Shown here piece by piece: positions 1 through 11,857 of a stretch of DNA of 64,000 nucleotides. The position numbers and the translations under genes are program-made. The notes under the pieces were generated by a model. It was given only the letters and a program-made list of their open reading frames with translations, was not told the origin of the DNA and made no database searches. Source of the stretch: Paragyromitra xinjiangensis (lineage: Eukaryota > Ascomycota > Pezizomycetes > Pezizales > Discinaceae); the NCBI GenBank assembly GCA_038503065.1, contig JBCAMK010000001.1, forward strand, positions 1,116,001-1,180,000, in the 5' to 3' direction. The first letter of the stretch is position 1, and every line of letters starts with the position of its first letter.

Positions 1-1716
1 GGGGGAGGGGAGGGGGATGTTACTTCTGCATCGGAGCTATAGTGCTCCGGCGAAAACGCGAGGTCTCGCAGACGCTCCAGCTTTCTCAACGATCTCAAGT
101 GTTCTTGACTTGGCGCAACAGCAGTATTGGAAGTCTGGAAACGACCATCGAGAACTAGCGTTTCTAGTGTACTCTTGTGAGACACGATGGAATCCATTAA
201 GTCGCTACTAAATCCAGCATCCATCGCCTTGAAAAATAAGTGTAAGTGTTTTAAAGTACCCCCAAAACTTGATAAAAACTCTGGAACTTCTTCAGGGGTC
301 AATGTGACCAATTCGAACGTGACAAGTTTAGGTTTCTTGATTGTCGCTGTCATGGCCTGGAGGAGCTCCTTGTCGTTTTCACAAGAGATCAGTACAAGGT
401 CTCTTAGATGATCCAGGTTAAGGTATGACTTCAGCGTTTGAGGTATCTCGGCAATTGGGAAGTAAGCTAGTCGCACGTAAGGGGGTTTGTGTTTTGTGTC
501 CGGCAGCATGAGAATATCAGGAATAAGGAGATTTTGTCGGTCCTCGACCGTCACTGATGATTCGATTTCTAAACGCAACGACTCAATCTTGGAGGAATTT
601 CTTTCAAGCAATTTATTAATCTGGGTGAGATGGGAAGCTGTTTGGATATTGCCAACATGTAGAGTCGTCAGTGAGGTACAGTCGCCGATGTTTAAGAGAG
701 TCCGATAATCTGGTTTGAAAAGGGGCATAAACAGTCGAAGGTCTTCGATTTTTGTTTGGTATTTGCGAAGATGCTCTAATATCATGGAGTGCGGAGACGC
801 ATCAGGGTACCACCTGAAGTGTATTTCAACACAATGGCTCTTGGAGAAACAAGCTATAGGCTCAGGGTCTGTCTTACAGGAATCCTTGAAGCTGATCTCT
901 TGGTATCTTCCTTAAAACATCCCGTAGGAGTAGACACATTCCATACATGTGTTCAGTAGCCGAATTACCGCGTTCATAATCTTCGACGAGATCCCGTTTG
1001 AACTCGCCGTATATGTTGATCTGCTTGCAATGGACTAGATTACGTTGCTCAGGTATGATTAAGCAATGCAGTAACCGTGGGGAGAACATTGTCCCCTGAG
1101 TGACTATTAGCTCTATATTTTTGTAGAGCCGAGGCGCAGCGAGAGCCTTCAACTTTGTGGACGAGAGGCAAAGTGACGCCAGGTCATTTGGACGACGTAT
1201 CTACGCTCGGTGTTAATTTGAGAACATCCTACAAAGGCACGGCATATCCCACCGATTAGGTGAGCGTACCTCCTGCATAATTTTGTCCGAGATTTCTGGT
1301 GGGAGATCAACAATAGTTATTTTCGTAAGGCTCCCAGTTTTCACCCGCTCTTTTACTTCATTTTGTGTCCCCGTCGTTGAGGTCGTTTTCGTTTCTGTTG
1401 TTAATGAGTCCTGTGCTGATACACTGATACTCGCTGCATCTTCGGTTGCTGTTGTTGATGTCGCCTTCTGCTCCATCTTCTCCTTGTCATCTGGCGACGC
1501 GTCGTGCAGTTCGTTTGAAGGCAGTGGGGGGATTTCAACCCCGAGATCTTCACTGCTTGTGTCCTCCAGGGTCTCTTGAAGATCGCTGCTTGGCGTGAGC
1601 AAAGACTCATCCCTTGTGGTTGCTGAGCGGTGAGGATTAGTGGCAGTCTCGTTTTTGACTTCCTCAGTTACAACTTCAACTGTTGTAAGTTTCGTCGTCC
1701 CTTCAAGCTCAACCAT
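1..1716 (-). CDS. F-box/leucine-rich-repeat-like protein, 3' end beyond window
   Basis: The model has three exons, 1716-1270, 1200-878 and 813 to the left edge, and the last exon is still open at base 1, so the C-terminus is missing. Intron 1 (1269-1201) has GTACGC/TAG ends and phase 0. Intron 2 (877-814) has GTAAGA/CAG ends. Residues 1 to about 125 are Thr/Ser/Glu-rich and probably disordered. From about residue 128 an F-box-like segment follows (VDLPPEISDKIMQE, then a short helix with LASLCLSSTKLKALAAPRLY). After it come irregular leucine-rich stretches such as LTTLHVGNIQ and LDHLRDLVLIS, typical of fungal F-box proteins. The family recruits substrates to SCF ubiquitin ligases; the target is unknown. 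The F-box is weak, so the general assignment is more secure than the function. Confidence 0.75.
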
Positions 1717-3996
1717 GACAGATAGTAGATAGCAGCGAGTTCGCGTGATGTTTCGTAGAGGAGGTGAGTTGTATCCTAATGAATCGTTGATGAAAAATCT
1801 GGATCAAGTATCGAGTGAACGAGATAGAAACATTTCTGAGTCACAAACGAATGATGAGTTGAGATATGTACAGCCCCAAACATTGCCTGCCCTCATTGCT
1901 CGTGGCGGCCCTGCGGCAGCCAAGCATCGCCCGTTTCATCATCGATCCCTGTTGCACAATGCACAGAGCGAGATCTAAGTTTCGGTTAGGAGAATTTCTT
2001 ACATTTTGAATCCTCGGAAACCTACCTCATCTGTCTCGGGAACGAGTTTGGAACCCGACAAAAGACTCTTTTGCGGCATCGCGAGAATTCGGAGAGCGGA
2101 AGGAAGCCGGCTTTCGGCAGTGATTCTAGAACCTAAGGAAAGACTTGGCTATTGAGGCCAAGAATTCTCACGTAGATGTCTCACGTGAGATGCATGACTT
2201 CGCGACATGTCTTGCTGATGCTGGAAGATCATCGTGATAAGCATCTGCCGGGTAGTAAATACAGTTAATATTGACTTGGTTTACGCGTAATGCTGTCCCA
2301 CTCCACATTAGCTATCATGCTAGTACGCGTTTACAGTTGCTCGTCTAGCTAGGGATTGTGCCTGACGGTCCCCCGGCACCGCATCAACCGGCATTGTGGG
2401 GTTTCCTCTGCAGCTGCACAAGGAGATGAGCAGTGCGAATGGTACTACTACCGTGAAAGATCGAGCGGATACCGGCATAATATAACTTAAGTAAGTGTCG
2501 GAGAATAAGCAACCTCAATCGAACCCGTAAAACCAGCAGAACAGTTTTCGTATCTACAGTGGGTCTACGCATGTCCTTTAGTGCAAGAGCACAAATCGCA
2601 CCTAAACCTCTTGGAATATCCGCGAAGAACATATCTTATTCTAATGGCACCACCTTTTGGCTTTGCTTTAATCAGAAATTCCCCGGAACACGATCGTGTC
2701 TACCTGCCGTGTGGGCGTTCTATTGCAAGTTCGCCCCCGCATTTTATCAGAAGGTCAAGGACTAATTACATCAGTGCTTTCAGTTGACGCAATTCGCCAC
2801 AGTGCCACCTGGTTGTAGTTCTTCCAAAATTACGGAATGTTACCCTACTCCCCATAGTAAGTACTTTTTGAAGGTACTCAACAGGCCGAGTATCGATGAT
2901 ACTCTCGATTCATGGGTTGAACAATTGGCCGAGAGGATAAGTGTCCACCATCGGAGAGTATCCTGTTTTTTCGCCTTAATTTCATCGAACTCAGTGTCAA
3001 TATCACTAAAGAGAACTTTTACCTCGATTGAGCAGAGGCAAATCTCGATTTCAATGTAAAGTCTTCACGTATCTTGACCAAGGGGGGCTTATCCGTGGCT
3101 CCGTAACATATTTCGGTGAAGATACCATTTCTAGGAGGGTCTATCTGAGTTCCGTACTTCTTTTCCTACCTAATATAAAATTTGATCTTAGAGCACCTTT
3201 TAGCGGCTAAATGCTCGGTGAAATATGGTGTCAGGAAGTCTAGATCTGACGCTTTGTCTCTTCGCGATCATGATCTTCAAAATCTTAGTATTTGTGATCT
3301 ATCACCACTACATGTAGTGCTCGAACCTTCAAGAGCACCGTCGATATGCTGGCAATATTAATAACACCATTCAGATTTCCGTTCTTTGTTTGGACAATGA
3401 CTGTGTGACTCCTTCTTTCACCAACTACCGGTCTGGAATGCACTGGAAGTATCTAGCAGAAGCACCTTTGTGTCAATATTCGCCACTTCTAACTTCTATA
3501 AATAGAGCCTCCCCTCCCCATAGCAGATCTTTCCTAGAGATGTCTCGCTATATATGCTCCTGGTATTCAGAGGCAAAGCATTATCATGAACCTTTTTTTC
3601 GGTCGTTAGAGTATGTTCCTGTGATGAATACTATTAGACAAGGTAGTTAAAATTGAAAGCTTAGATAGCCATGAAAGGTTTCCTAGCGGTTCCGTAAAGC
3701 AACTCCCTTTGGAGCACTGGTCGTCGTGATGGCGCAGAGATCACCCTCAGCCACACAAATTGTTATACTGCGCCACTGCAGGACTCGGGGCGATGTTATT
3801 GGCTGAACCAGCCTTGGCATTCTTGGCCCATAATTTTCTCGGGTGGCTGCATCGCGTAATCTTGGCACTGAGCCAACCAATCACAAGATGTAAAGGCTTG
3901 GCATACGCGTACCCCAGCCCCCATCATTTCGAGCGCTAGATAACTCTGGGTCGTAGCACCATCCCTCCACCTCCATCACCACCTCAACCACACACC
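1717..3996. other. intergenic, no gene recognised
   Basis: Only short unrelated open frames occur here (the longest are about 80-90 codons). None shows a recognisable domain or a supporting splice pattern. The right end is presumably the promoter of the nine-exon gene that starts at 3997. Confidence 0.5.
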
Positions 3997-6430
3997 ATGA
4001 CCGCGGGGAATACTGCTCAGAGATACGTACGTTTCGCTTTCCATCTCGCATCACCGTTCGACTAATCGCCAATTCATCGCAATATCTCTAGGCCTCGTTA
4101 GCTGCTGCCTACTTCGCTAAATTCTGCTACCGAGATTGGGATGTAATCGACTATCTCAAGTATGCTATTCTGCAGGAGGGGTCTGGCGTCCCGAAGTCGT
4201 CCCGCTTCAAGGCCACGTTTGGTCTAGTGATCGATTCATACATCAAAGGGCTGGAGAGGATTATCGATGACCTGGAGAGTACCGATACGGAGTCAGATGA
4301 GAGGCGAGAAAGAGCTCGCGAGCTTCGTCAGAGCTACAGAAAGGTACGTGGACCTGATTTGGGGACGCGTTTGTTGATGGTGGAGATAATGGCGTGACGA
4401 GGACCTTCACGGTTCATGTCATTCAAGGTTTGATCACCGGCCTTACCGAGCCATGATACCGGTGTGGGCGGGGATGACTTTCTCGGTCCGTCGAACGCCC
4501 ACAGGTGATCGCCGAGCCATAATACCAGCGTTGGAGCATCAGGTGACCTTCTCGGTCGGCTTGGTGTCAGGTTTCTCGCCTACTCAACGCTGGTCCCATC
4601 GGGACATGGATGACCTTCTCGGTCCGTCTGGTGTTCTGGTGGGGGGAGAGGGAGGGGAACTTAAGCTAATATCTTGTGGTTTAGGGTAACGATGCTGCAC
4701 GTGCTAAAGGATGGCGCGATACAGTCTCCACGCCATCTATAATCATCAAGAATTCATCTGGGTTCGCTGTTGGGGATAACAATCATGTCACTACTACTAC
4801 GAAACCGGAACCGAGGTCGAAATCGAAGTCGAAGCCGAGGAAGTCGAGAAAGTCAAAACTGAAGAGGAAGTTGGGTGATGATGACGATGATGAGGTTAGT
4901 TGCGCTAATGAACTTTTTTGTACGTCAAGATTTTTAACGGAGCTCAGTCTAGCAGTGATGTTTTACCCTCGCCCTCGTGGAGTCCGGCTGCTTTCAAAAA
5001 GAAGTATCTAGAGATGGATAAAGGCTCCATGTGGGCGCTCCCTAGTGGGGCTTTCGCTGAAGAAGTCCTCTTTGAGAACTTACGCAATGCACAGTTGGAG
5101 TCCCTGGGGCATTCATTTGTCATCGATGTCCATAACTCTGTTGTCGAGAAGTTTTTTGACCCATGCGATTGGAAGGAGATACTCAGGAAGGTACCTGAAT
5201 GGCCGAGAAGTGATGAGTCGCTCGTAGAGTCGATGGAGAGATTCTTCAAGGTAAGTCAATGTATTATGTTTCTCTTGATCTATCTAAATCCAACTTACCT
5301 TTGCCAAACAGTTAGAAACACCTGCAGACTTGCGCCGTGTTTTAGACACAACCTCTTACCTACCGGAGGGGGAATCCTACGATCGTGATAAACATTATGA
5401 TCGATACTGGATCCACTTAGTCTGGGCCATGCTGTAAGCCTTTCTTCCCCAGTTTGATTGTATTGGGGCTCACATCTGATTGCAGACTTCCGCTATTCGA
5501 AGACCCTGATCAGTTATTAAGGGCTAATCATGAGGCATGGTACGATATTAACATCTGGTCTGTTATAGTCGATCGCTGTCTACAGGGTCTTGAGGGGATG
5601 GTTGTCCTTCGGTATGTCTTCGACCCCCTTTCTGGGATTTCGCATTTCTCCCGTCTTCCGATATCTAACTCTTCCACAGCAAGGAGACGACGTGCTTAGC
5701 GAATACCCTTAGGAAAAATCGAGATCGAAAGGATGCAGCAAAACGACAGAAGACAGGATCACGCTTTGACGGACTTGTCCAAGATAAGTCCGGCCAGTTT
5801 GAGTATGCCGCGATGGAAGCGTCCAAATCCTTTAGTAGTGAGACGTGTAACAAATGGCTTCACGACTACCAAAGAGTTGGGAAAGCCCTTCACGATATGC
5901 TTTCCCGCTTACAGTGGCTTGTTAACCACGAGGAAGTCATTTTGAAGAAATTACAATTGGTTGGGCTAGTGAGTGCGGGTAAGCTACCTCGGCATAATTT
6001 ACTGTGTACCGATACTAAAGTCTCTAATTTAGGGTTGCATTGTCAAGTTCTACGAATGAATTATGCAGAGGGTTCTGTATGCGTCCTAAGTCGAGATGAG
6101 TTGTATCGGGTCCCCACCACTGTAAAAGAATCGTCAGAGCTGCTGAAGCTATTACTCAGTATTTGGCGAATGAAGGTACATATTCCCTCGCCGCATTATC
6201 AGATTGTATAAGGGTATTCACTCACAAAATCTTAGATGGTAGCAAGAGATTGCAAGGCCATCGTTGATAACCGCCATAGCGCGAAGGCGGGCTTGTTTGC
6301 GGAACTAATGGAACCGCCTAGCTTATCGGCTCCTCGCCCAAAAATTCCGATGTCTTGTGATACTGAGGGTGAAGATGATGAGATTTCACGACCTCTAGGC
6401 AGTTATGTTTATGAAACGAGTCTTAAGTGA
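3997..6430 (+). CDS. nine-exon conserved-type fungal protein of unknown function (about 559 aa)
   Basis: Exons: 3997-4026, 4092-4343, 4685-4894, 4948-5250, 5312-5433, 5486-5611, 5680-5978, 6033-6175 and 6236-6430. All junctions are GT-AG and keep frame (1680 nt). The N-terminal part is helical, and residues around 130-155 form a Lys/Ser/Arg stretch followed by an acidic DDDDDE patch, a possible nuclear signal. The C-terminal half (from ETPADLRRVLD through GSRFDGLVQ, FEYAAMEAS, VCVLSRDELYRVP and LLLSIWRMK) resembles, from memory, a large family of uncharacterised fungal proteins. Its spaced D...E-x-A-x-M-E residues recall PD-(D/E)XK nuclease-like folds. That fold assignment is inference only. 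The start is the first ATG that feeds frame into exon 2. Intron 3 is unusually long (341 nt) and contains degenerate repeats. Confidence 0.75.
4447..4640 (+). repeat. three degenerate ~65-75 bp repeat units inside an intron
   Basis: Three related units begin near 4447, 4513 and 4586. They share a core GATGACCTTCTCGGTC or close variants (near 4473, 4542 and 4608). The first two also share CGAGCCAT.ATACC, and the third carries related CGCTGG and CCATCGGG blocks. The array lies wholly within the 4344-4684 intron and explains its length compared with the neighbouring ~50-68 nt introns. Confidence 0.7.
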
Positions 6431-7299
6431 CGGAGAATGCCATCTAAACTATCAGTAGTTCCGAAAGAAACTAACGTAAATTAATATCAACCCCAATATA
6501 TACTTAATTCATGCAGTCTCAAGTGCTTGTGTTTGCTGGTAGTTGTGCAGTGATAAAATGCTGTGATGAAGGATTATCTCAACGTCTGGGAATATTCAGG
6601 TCAACGAAACCCAATAATCAAAAGCAGTCTCGGCCCACTCATTCGTTACAACCCCTCTACATTCAATCCATTTTTATTCTACGTACATGTAGTTCTTTGT
6701 TGTAGATATTCACTACATATACCAGACCGGCCGAAACCAAACTCTACGTATACTGTCCTTCGCCTGTTCTTAATTCTTTAGCTAGTTTTTCCTCGGACCC
6801 CAGTGCACACTCACAGCCTGTCAGAAGTTGAGGGTTAACTCTTATTTTTAGGGAGGAGTCAATTATATACCTTAGATCTCTCGTCGGTGAAATGACCGCT
6901 ATCCGAACATTATGGATGGACACTGTAGCCCGGGAGTTGCTTGATTATATTTAGTACCTCACTGGAATAGGAAATTTGCTCAATTGTTATTCCATTATTT
7001 TAACAAATATAGGAATATACCGAAGTTATAGCGCTAACAAAACCAGAGTTTCACCAGAACGAGGTCACGAGGTGTCACTCGGCCAAGCTAAAAAATGCGA
7101 GTAATACAAGAACTACGCTTTTCGAATTGCAGAAGAGTAGAGGTTAAGTGCTCATTACTGAACTTTCGATTCTTGATTTACGTAGCTGAAAAGTTGTACC
7201 TGCAACAAAAGGCATAACACGACAATATGAAACAGATATAGACAATCACCCTTTTCCAGTGCCTGTTCCAGTGAAGACTTTAAGTCCCCATTAGGTCCT
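6431..7299. other. intergenic between convergent genes
   Basis: This AT-rich stretch lies between the 3' ends of two convergent genes. I see no coding or RNA signal beyond short chance frames. Confidence 0.5.
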
Positions 7300-8265
7300 T
7301 TAGCAGGACTTCTTGTTCCCGCCTCCATCGATGCAAGTCTTGCCATCAAATCCAGTGCTAAGCTTCTCACTCTCACAGTCGCCTTTAGCCTTATCGCATC
7401 CTTCGTAGATTTGGCACATCTTAGCAGGGTCGACACCACAGGTGTTACTAATCGTAACGGTATCTGAATTGAAAATCTTAGTTAGCGATGGTTCAAAAAT
7501 ATCAGTGGTGTCAGGTGACAAACCTCCATAGTTCGAGTTTGCACCTCCGATGACAGATCCGCCAGTTGCGACTACACCACTAACGACGAGATGGCGAGGA
7601 CCTCCGTTACCGCTGCAGTTTCCGCAACTATGGTGAGGTCAGTATTGGTCCTAGAACGGACTTGGTAAGACATACCTTCTCCATAGTTTTCCGAAATCAG
7701 AGACGTAGAAGTCCTTCACCACGACTGTTCCCTTTCCGTTGTGTTGGATTACTGATCGCTGGTTAGATAACTGTTTGATTTGATGGCTGCTATGAGGAAC
7801 TTACCTTTATCCGAAGCACCCTTGGCACCACCTCCAGTTACGTAGGATGTACCAGAGGATTGCAACAGCGTCAATGCGTCCTCACAGACGTCTTCCCACC
7901 AGACATTCTATTCGTGGAGGTTGAGTAAGCAGATGTACAGACACTCATAACTAAAGACTCCATACCTCAATGGTGCAAGTTCCATCACAGTGCACTCCCT
8001 CGTACTGATCAGCTCCAATAATAGCGTTTTTCAAAGTAGCACCGGCTGCAAGGATGAAAACAGCACCCTCTTCTCCGCCATCAGCTTCAGAGCATGGGCT
8101 AAGGCCACGCCCAAAACGTGCCATCCCGCCATCAAAGGTGCCGGAGACTCTCTTGGGCGAGGAATAGGTCGTCGAAGAGGCAGCAGTTGGGAATGTGGTA
8201 GTGGCTGCACCGGCCACGAGGGAAATGATAGAGCCAGCAGCTAAAGCAATTGCGAGAAGTTGCAT
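7300..8265 (-). CDS. secreted pectate lyase, polysaccharide lyase family 3
   Basis: Exons: 8265-7966, 7907-7805, 7751-7676, 7627-7524 and 7463-7300 (747 nt, 248 aa, the usual family length). A signal peptide is visible at residues 1-20 ([20 protein letters not shown]). Family-3 signatures follow in order: [56 protein letters not shown], a Ser/Gly-rich [28 protein letters not shown] and [16 protein letters not shown]. The fourth intron (7523-7464, GTTTGT donor) was placed because removing it restores the family NYGDT motif; reading through leaves an odd insertion. The enzyme cleaves de-esterified pectate by beta-elimination with calcium in the plant wall. The Cys-rich C-terminus suggests disulphides. 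This points to a plant-associated or saprotrophic lifestyle. Confidence 0.92.
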
Positions 8266-10104
8266 GGTGAGTTGAGGTTGGAATGAAGGACTGGATGTGC
8301 GGATTTTAAAGGGGATTGTAAGGAATGGGTGACTAGTGGCTGTTGAATGAGAAGGATGGAGAGGATGAAGTGGATGGAGAGCAGAAATCGAGGGACGTGA
8401 AGCTGTTCTTATATCCGTTTTCTAACCTTGATGGATTTTAATCTAGTCCCTTGACAGAAAATACTTTCTGGATGTTGACTACAATGCACTCTATTCCTGG
8501 AGTAAGAAAATAGTCAAAGCATACGGCTAGAATTCTACTCCGAGGTATCTCAGCGATATTTAGGGGTTTAATATCATTGTCTTGGCAGGTATTTGTTATC
8601 CAGGATCGTAGCTGCCCTACAAAGACAGGCATAAAATCAACAGATTAAGCTCAGGGACCCCAGACAGAAAAATTTGCAACGACTATTTAAGGTAATGATC
8701 TGGTCTACGCTCGACTTGTCAACTCTACCGAGGGTTCGAAACAGTTGGTACCGGTAGCTAAACCCCGTTTCTCCGGATTATTACCAAATTGTACCGAATA
8801 AAATTCCGACCCAAGTATCCATTCGGCTCACGCCTATTCCCCTCCCCCACAATCTATTTTCTCGGGATTCAGCGGTGGAGGGGGGTGGTTCATTTGCGCT
8901 TGTATGATTGGTTACGCGGACGACACTTGAGTGGATCCTTTCCCTTTGGTCCTAATGGAAGAGTTCATCGCTACTTGACTTGGTAGATACACCTGTACTA
9001 TTCTTGGCGCCGAGAACTGCTGAAACCCAGTCACGGAACAAAAGTCATGGCAAGCCGCCCGATGATAATTAAATTGGCACACTACCCTTAAACGGCCTAT
9101 TGAGAACACGAGTTTCTTCCGTTTCTCGGGAGAAAAAGACCCGGAGATCTAGGACAATGCCCTAGAGTGGTGCAGTTTTGTAGATCCGGATGCTTGGCGC
9201 AGTGTCACCAGCGGAGCGCCTCCGCTGCCAAGCTAATCAATTCTTACTCGAATATAGTAGAATATCTTTTTGGACTATTATTCAAGTGGATCTAGCAGCT
9301 TTATGGGTTGGAAAGTTATTTACAGAATCGTACGAGTAGAACAGTGATCCGGACAATCTGTTGCGAGGTACATATAATTTCACTACCAGTACACTACAAG
9401 CTTGCTGAAACCATAAGTTACAATAGGGACAGCGAGGAATCGCTCCAGGGATGCATATAACTAATCTCGTCGAATTTAAACGGCGAGCGAGTAAATTCCC
9501 TCCACCAAAGCTCATTTCAGGTATCATATGGGCTTCTACTTTACGGTATCCAAATAACGATCTACAAAATACAGGCCATTAAAGCCTCGCTTTAAACCTT
9601 GAGCTATATTTGCTCTATGTATCATATTTCACGATGATCGATGGAGCCAGGCGAATGCTCCGTGGTAAGTAAACTCGCCCATAGCAATGACCCGCGGGGG
9701 TTTTTAGGCACCACAGCCGGTGGGGAAACATTCATCAATAGACCGAAAACCGAGAGTAACATTTACTAATCTGATAGGGATGTACTCTAAACACATTTTT
9801 GTAGGATTGCTACAAAACCAGAAATTCCTCCACATACCCCCCTAGTTACGTATAATTCGTCACGGAACAACATGATAAGAAATATTACCATGCTGAAGCG
9901 GGTATCCGAGTTATCCGATTTCCTGTCAGGGATTTACATAGTTAGCTAGCATCCTTTGCCACGAACTAATTACTTCCCGAAATTTAATCATGAAATCTCA
10001 CTCGCTATACCCCAATGTAGACGATGTGTCCGCAACTCGAGCCCGCTGCGTGGGCGTTGCGGGTGCATGTGCTAGGAAATAGAAATAGAAATGATTTCTC
10101 ACCT
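8266..10104. other. intergenic, one strong nested hairpin
   Basis: No gene is recognised. A 42-nt nested inverted repeat lies at 9192-9233 (listed separately). The left end is the promoter side of the pectate lyase. Confidence 0.5.
9192..9233. repeat. nested hairpin-forming inverted repeat
   Basis: The outer arms GCTTGGC (9192-9198) and GCCAAGC (9227-9233) enclose the inner arms AGCGGAG (9210-9216) and CTCCGCT (9220-9226). The inner loop is 3 nt and 11 unpaired bases lie on the left. There is no T-run, and no neighbouring gene end to suggest a terminator. The function is unknown. Confidence 0.6.
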
Positions 10105-11406
10105 TTAGCCGCTGGTGCCTTGGACAGATTCACCTTGAGTAGATTCATCTTGACCTGATTCGTCTTGAACACATACACATTGACGACTTTCATCCTGAAC
10201 AGGCTCATGTTGAGCAGATTCACCTTGAACGGACGATATGCGTTGAAGATACTCATCTCGAAAATATTCATCTTGAATATATTCGCCTTGAAGATATCCA
10301 ACTTGAAGATATCCGCCTTGAACACATCCAACTTGAACATATTCACCTTGAATAGGTTCGCTGGTAATTTCGATATATGGCGTAAATATCCTGGCAATTT
10401 CCCTGCGACGGGGTTCTTCGTGCCTCAACTGGCCAGGGCCTTTTGGGCTGGAACGGCCATAGTAGTAACCGCTCTCCCCGCACATGTCCAAGCTGAGTTC
10501 AAACGCGGTCTTCCCATTCATATTCTCGATATACGGATCGGCTCCGTACTCTAGTAGTAACTGGATCGTCGCCGTAGGTACCCTACCCAGAACCGCCTCA
10601 TGGAGGGCTGTATTGCCATACTTGTTTTGAATATCCAAGTCTACACCTCCCTCCAAAAGCAAGTCTACGATATCTGGATTGGTATATCTCTCACCTAGAG
10701 CGACGTGTAGTGCCGTGTCCCCGTTAGAATTTTGAACGTTAGGATTGGCCCCCAACTCCAGCAGTAGTCCAACAACCTCTTTAGGAACGGTTTGAGGATG
10801 GTGGTCGCGGATAGTAGCCGCATAAAGGACTGTAGTGAGTTTGTTTCCATATCTGTCGTCAATGCGAGCTCCTTTATCCAACAGTAGTTCGATCAGAGAC
10901 TTATTCAAGACGTTATATCTTATAGCCATGTAAAGGGGAGAAGTGACGGATCCATCATGCTTGTTCCGGACTGGGTTATTGGGGTTTGCTCCCCTACGCA
11001 GCAGCGACCTGCATACCCCTACGGCCCCTCTCCGCAACCCCATCCCAAGTGCGGTTTCCCCCAATGCATTAGTGACCTCCATACCTGCTCCGTTCTCCAA
11101 CAGAATCTTTGCTATGGTCATATTATTGCATTCGGCAGCCATCATAAGCGGAGTCGAATCATCCTGCAAGAGGTTGATGTCTACGCCACTCTTAATTACC
11201 AATTTAACTAGTTCATGATGTCCCCGCTTGGTAGCCCAGTGGATTGCAGACGATCTGTTATGTTCCTTAACAGCTATGTCGTGAAGCAGCGGCATAAAGG
11301 TATCCCTGAAACGCCGGCTTACTTGGACGAAGCAGCCAAGATCAGCTGTTGCAAGATCTTTAGCAATATGCAGAAGGAGTTCATTGGGAAATTTAGTGAG
11401 CCCCAT
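10105..11406 (-). CDS. F-box/ankyrin-repeat protein with 15-bp-repeat C-terminal tail
   Basis: This is a single uninterrupted frame of 433 aa if it starts at 11406. An in-frame ATG at 11529 would add 41 residues, but the F-box-like start (MGLTKFPNELLLHIAKDL) directly at 11406 is the usual layout. After the F-box (about residues 1-45), ankyrin repeats run from about 50 to 300. Clear consensus parts are SAIHWATKRGHHELVKLVI, STPLMMAAECNNMTIAKILL, GDTALHVALGE, GNTALHEAVLG and LLLEYGADPYIENMNGKTA. The last ~90 residues are a five-residue repeat (QGEY/QDEY/QDES types) encoded by a 15-bp DNA repeat. F-box/ankyrin proteins are thought to be protein-binding adaptors; the partner is unknown. Confidence 0.85.
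   Translation of the reverse strand: MGLTKFPNELLLHIAKDLATADLGCFVQVSRRFRDTFMPLLHDIAVKEHNRSSAIHWATKRGHHELVKLVIKSGVDINLLQDDSTPLMMAAECNNMTIAKILLENGAGMEVTNALGETALGMGLRRGAVGVCRSLLRRGANPNNPVRNKHDGSVTSPLYMAIRYNVLNKSLIELLLDKGARIDDRYGNKLTTVLYAATIRDHHPQTVPKEVVGLLLELGANPNVQNSNGDTALHVALGERYTNPDIVDLLLEGGVDLDIQNKYGNTALHEAVLGRVPTATIQLLLEYGADPYIENMNGKTAFELSLDMCGESGYYYGRSSPKGPGQLRHEEPRRREIARIFTPYIEITSEPIQGEYVQVGCVQGGYLQVGYLQGEYIQDEYFRDEYLQRISSVQGESAQHEPVQDESRQCVCVQDESGQDESTQGESVQGTSG
10120..10370 (-). repeat. 15-bp coding minisatellite
   Basis: About sixteen imperfect 15-bp units on the minus strand (on the plus strand most begin TTGAA and end in ATC, ACC or AAC). They encode the five-residue repeats of the F-box/ankyrin protein tail. 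Because the period is a multiple of three, other reading frames also stay open through the array. Unit number can change by slippage without a frameshift. Confidence 0.85.
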
Positions 11407-11529
11407 TGTGGGGAATGAGTTGGATGTTGATGAAGTTATCAGTTGTGGCTTAGTAAGGCAGCCAGCGATGAATTCTCGCTGATGTGTGAAGTGGGAAGTG
11501 AGTGGGAAACTTGGGACGGTTGAACGCAC

Positions 11530-11857
11530 CCAACTCTGAATTTATGCTCGATTTTTTCTAACCGGGTAACCGTAATAACTTTTGCTTAGGGCTAGGGTAT
11601 TAGAGAAATTATTGGAATGTCAATGGGGTTATAGTAGGGCTCTGTATTTGCCTTGCGTTCTGATGGGTATAACGTGTAGTGACTTGGTGTTTGATAGAAT
11701 ATATCGTGAATTTACTAGCTAAGGAGGGGAGATCAACAACCACAAATTCCATGAACTATCCGCACAATATACAGACACTTATAGCTAATAATTCTCCTCC
11801 GCCTTCTTCCTCTCTGCTTCCCCTAGACCTCAACAGAACACATTAAAACCCACCACC
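11530..11857. other. short intergenic region
   Basis: This AT-rich spacer is upstream of the ankyrin gene and downstream of the dehydrogenase-like gene, which lies on the same strand. No feature is seen in it. Confidence 0.4.
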
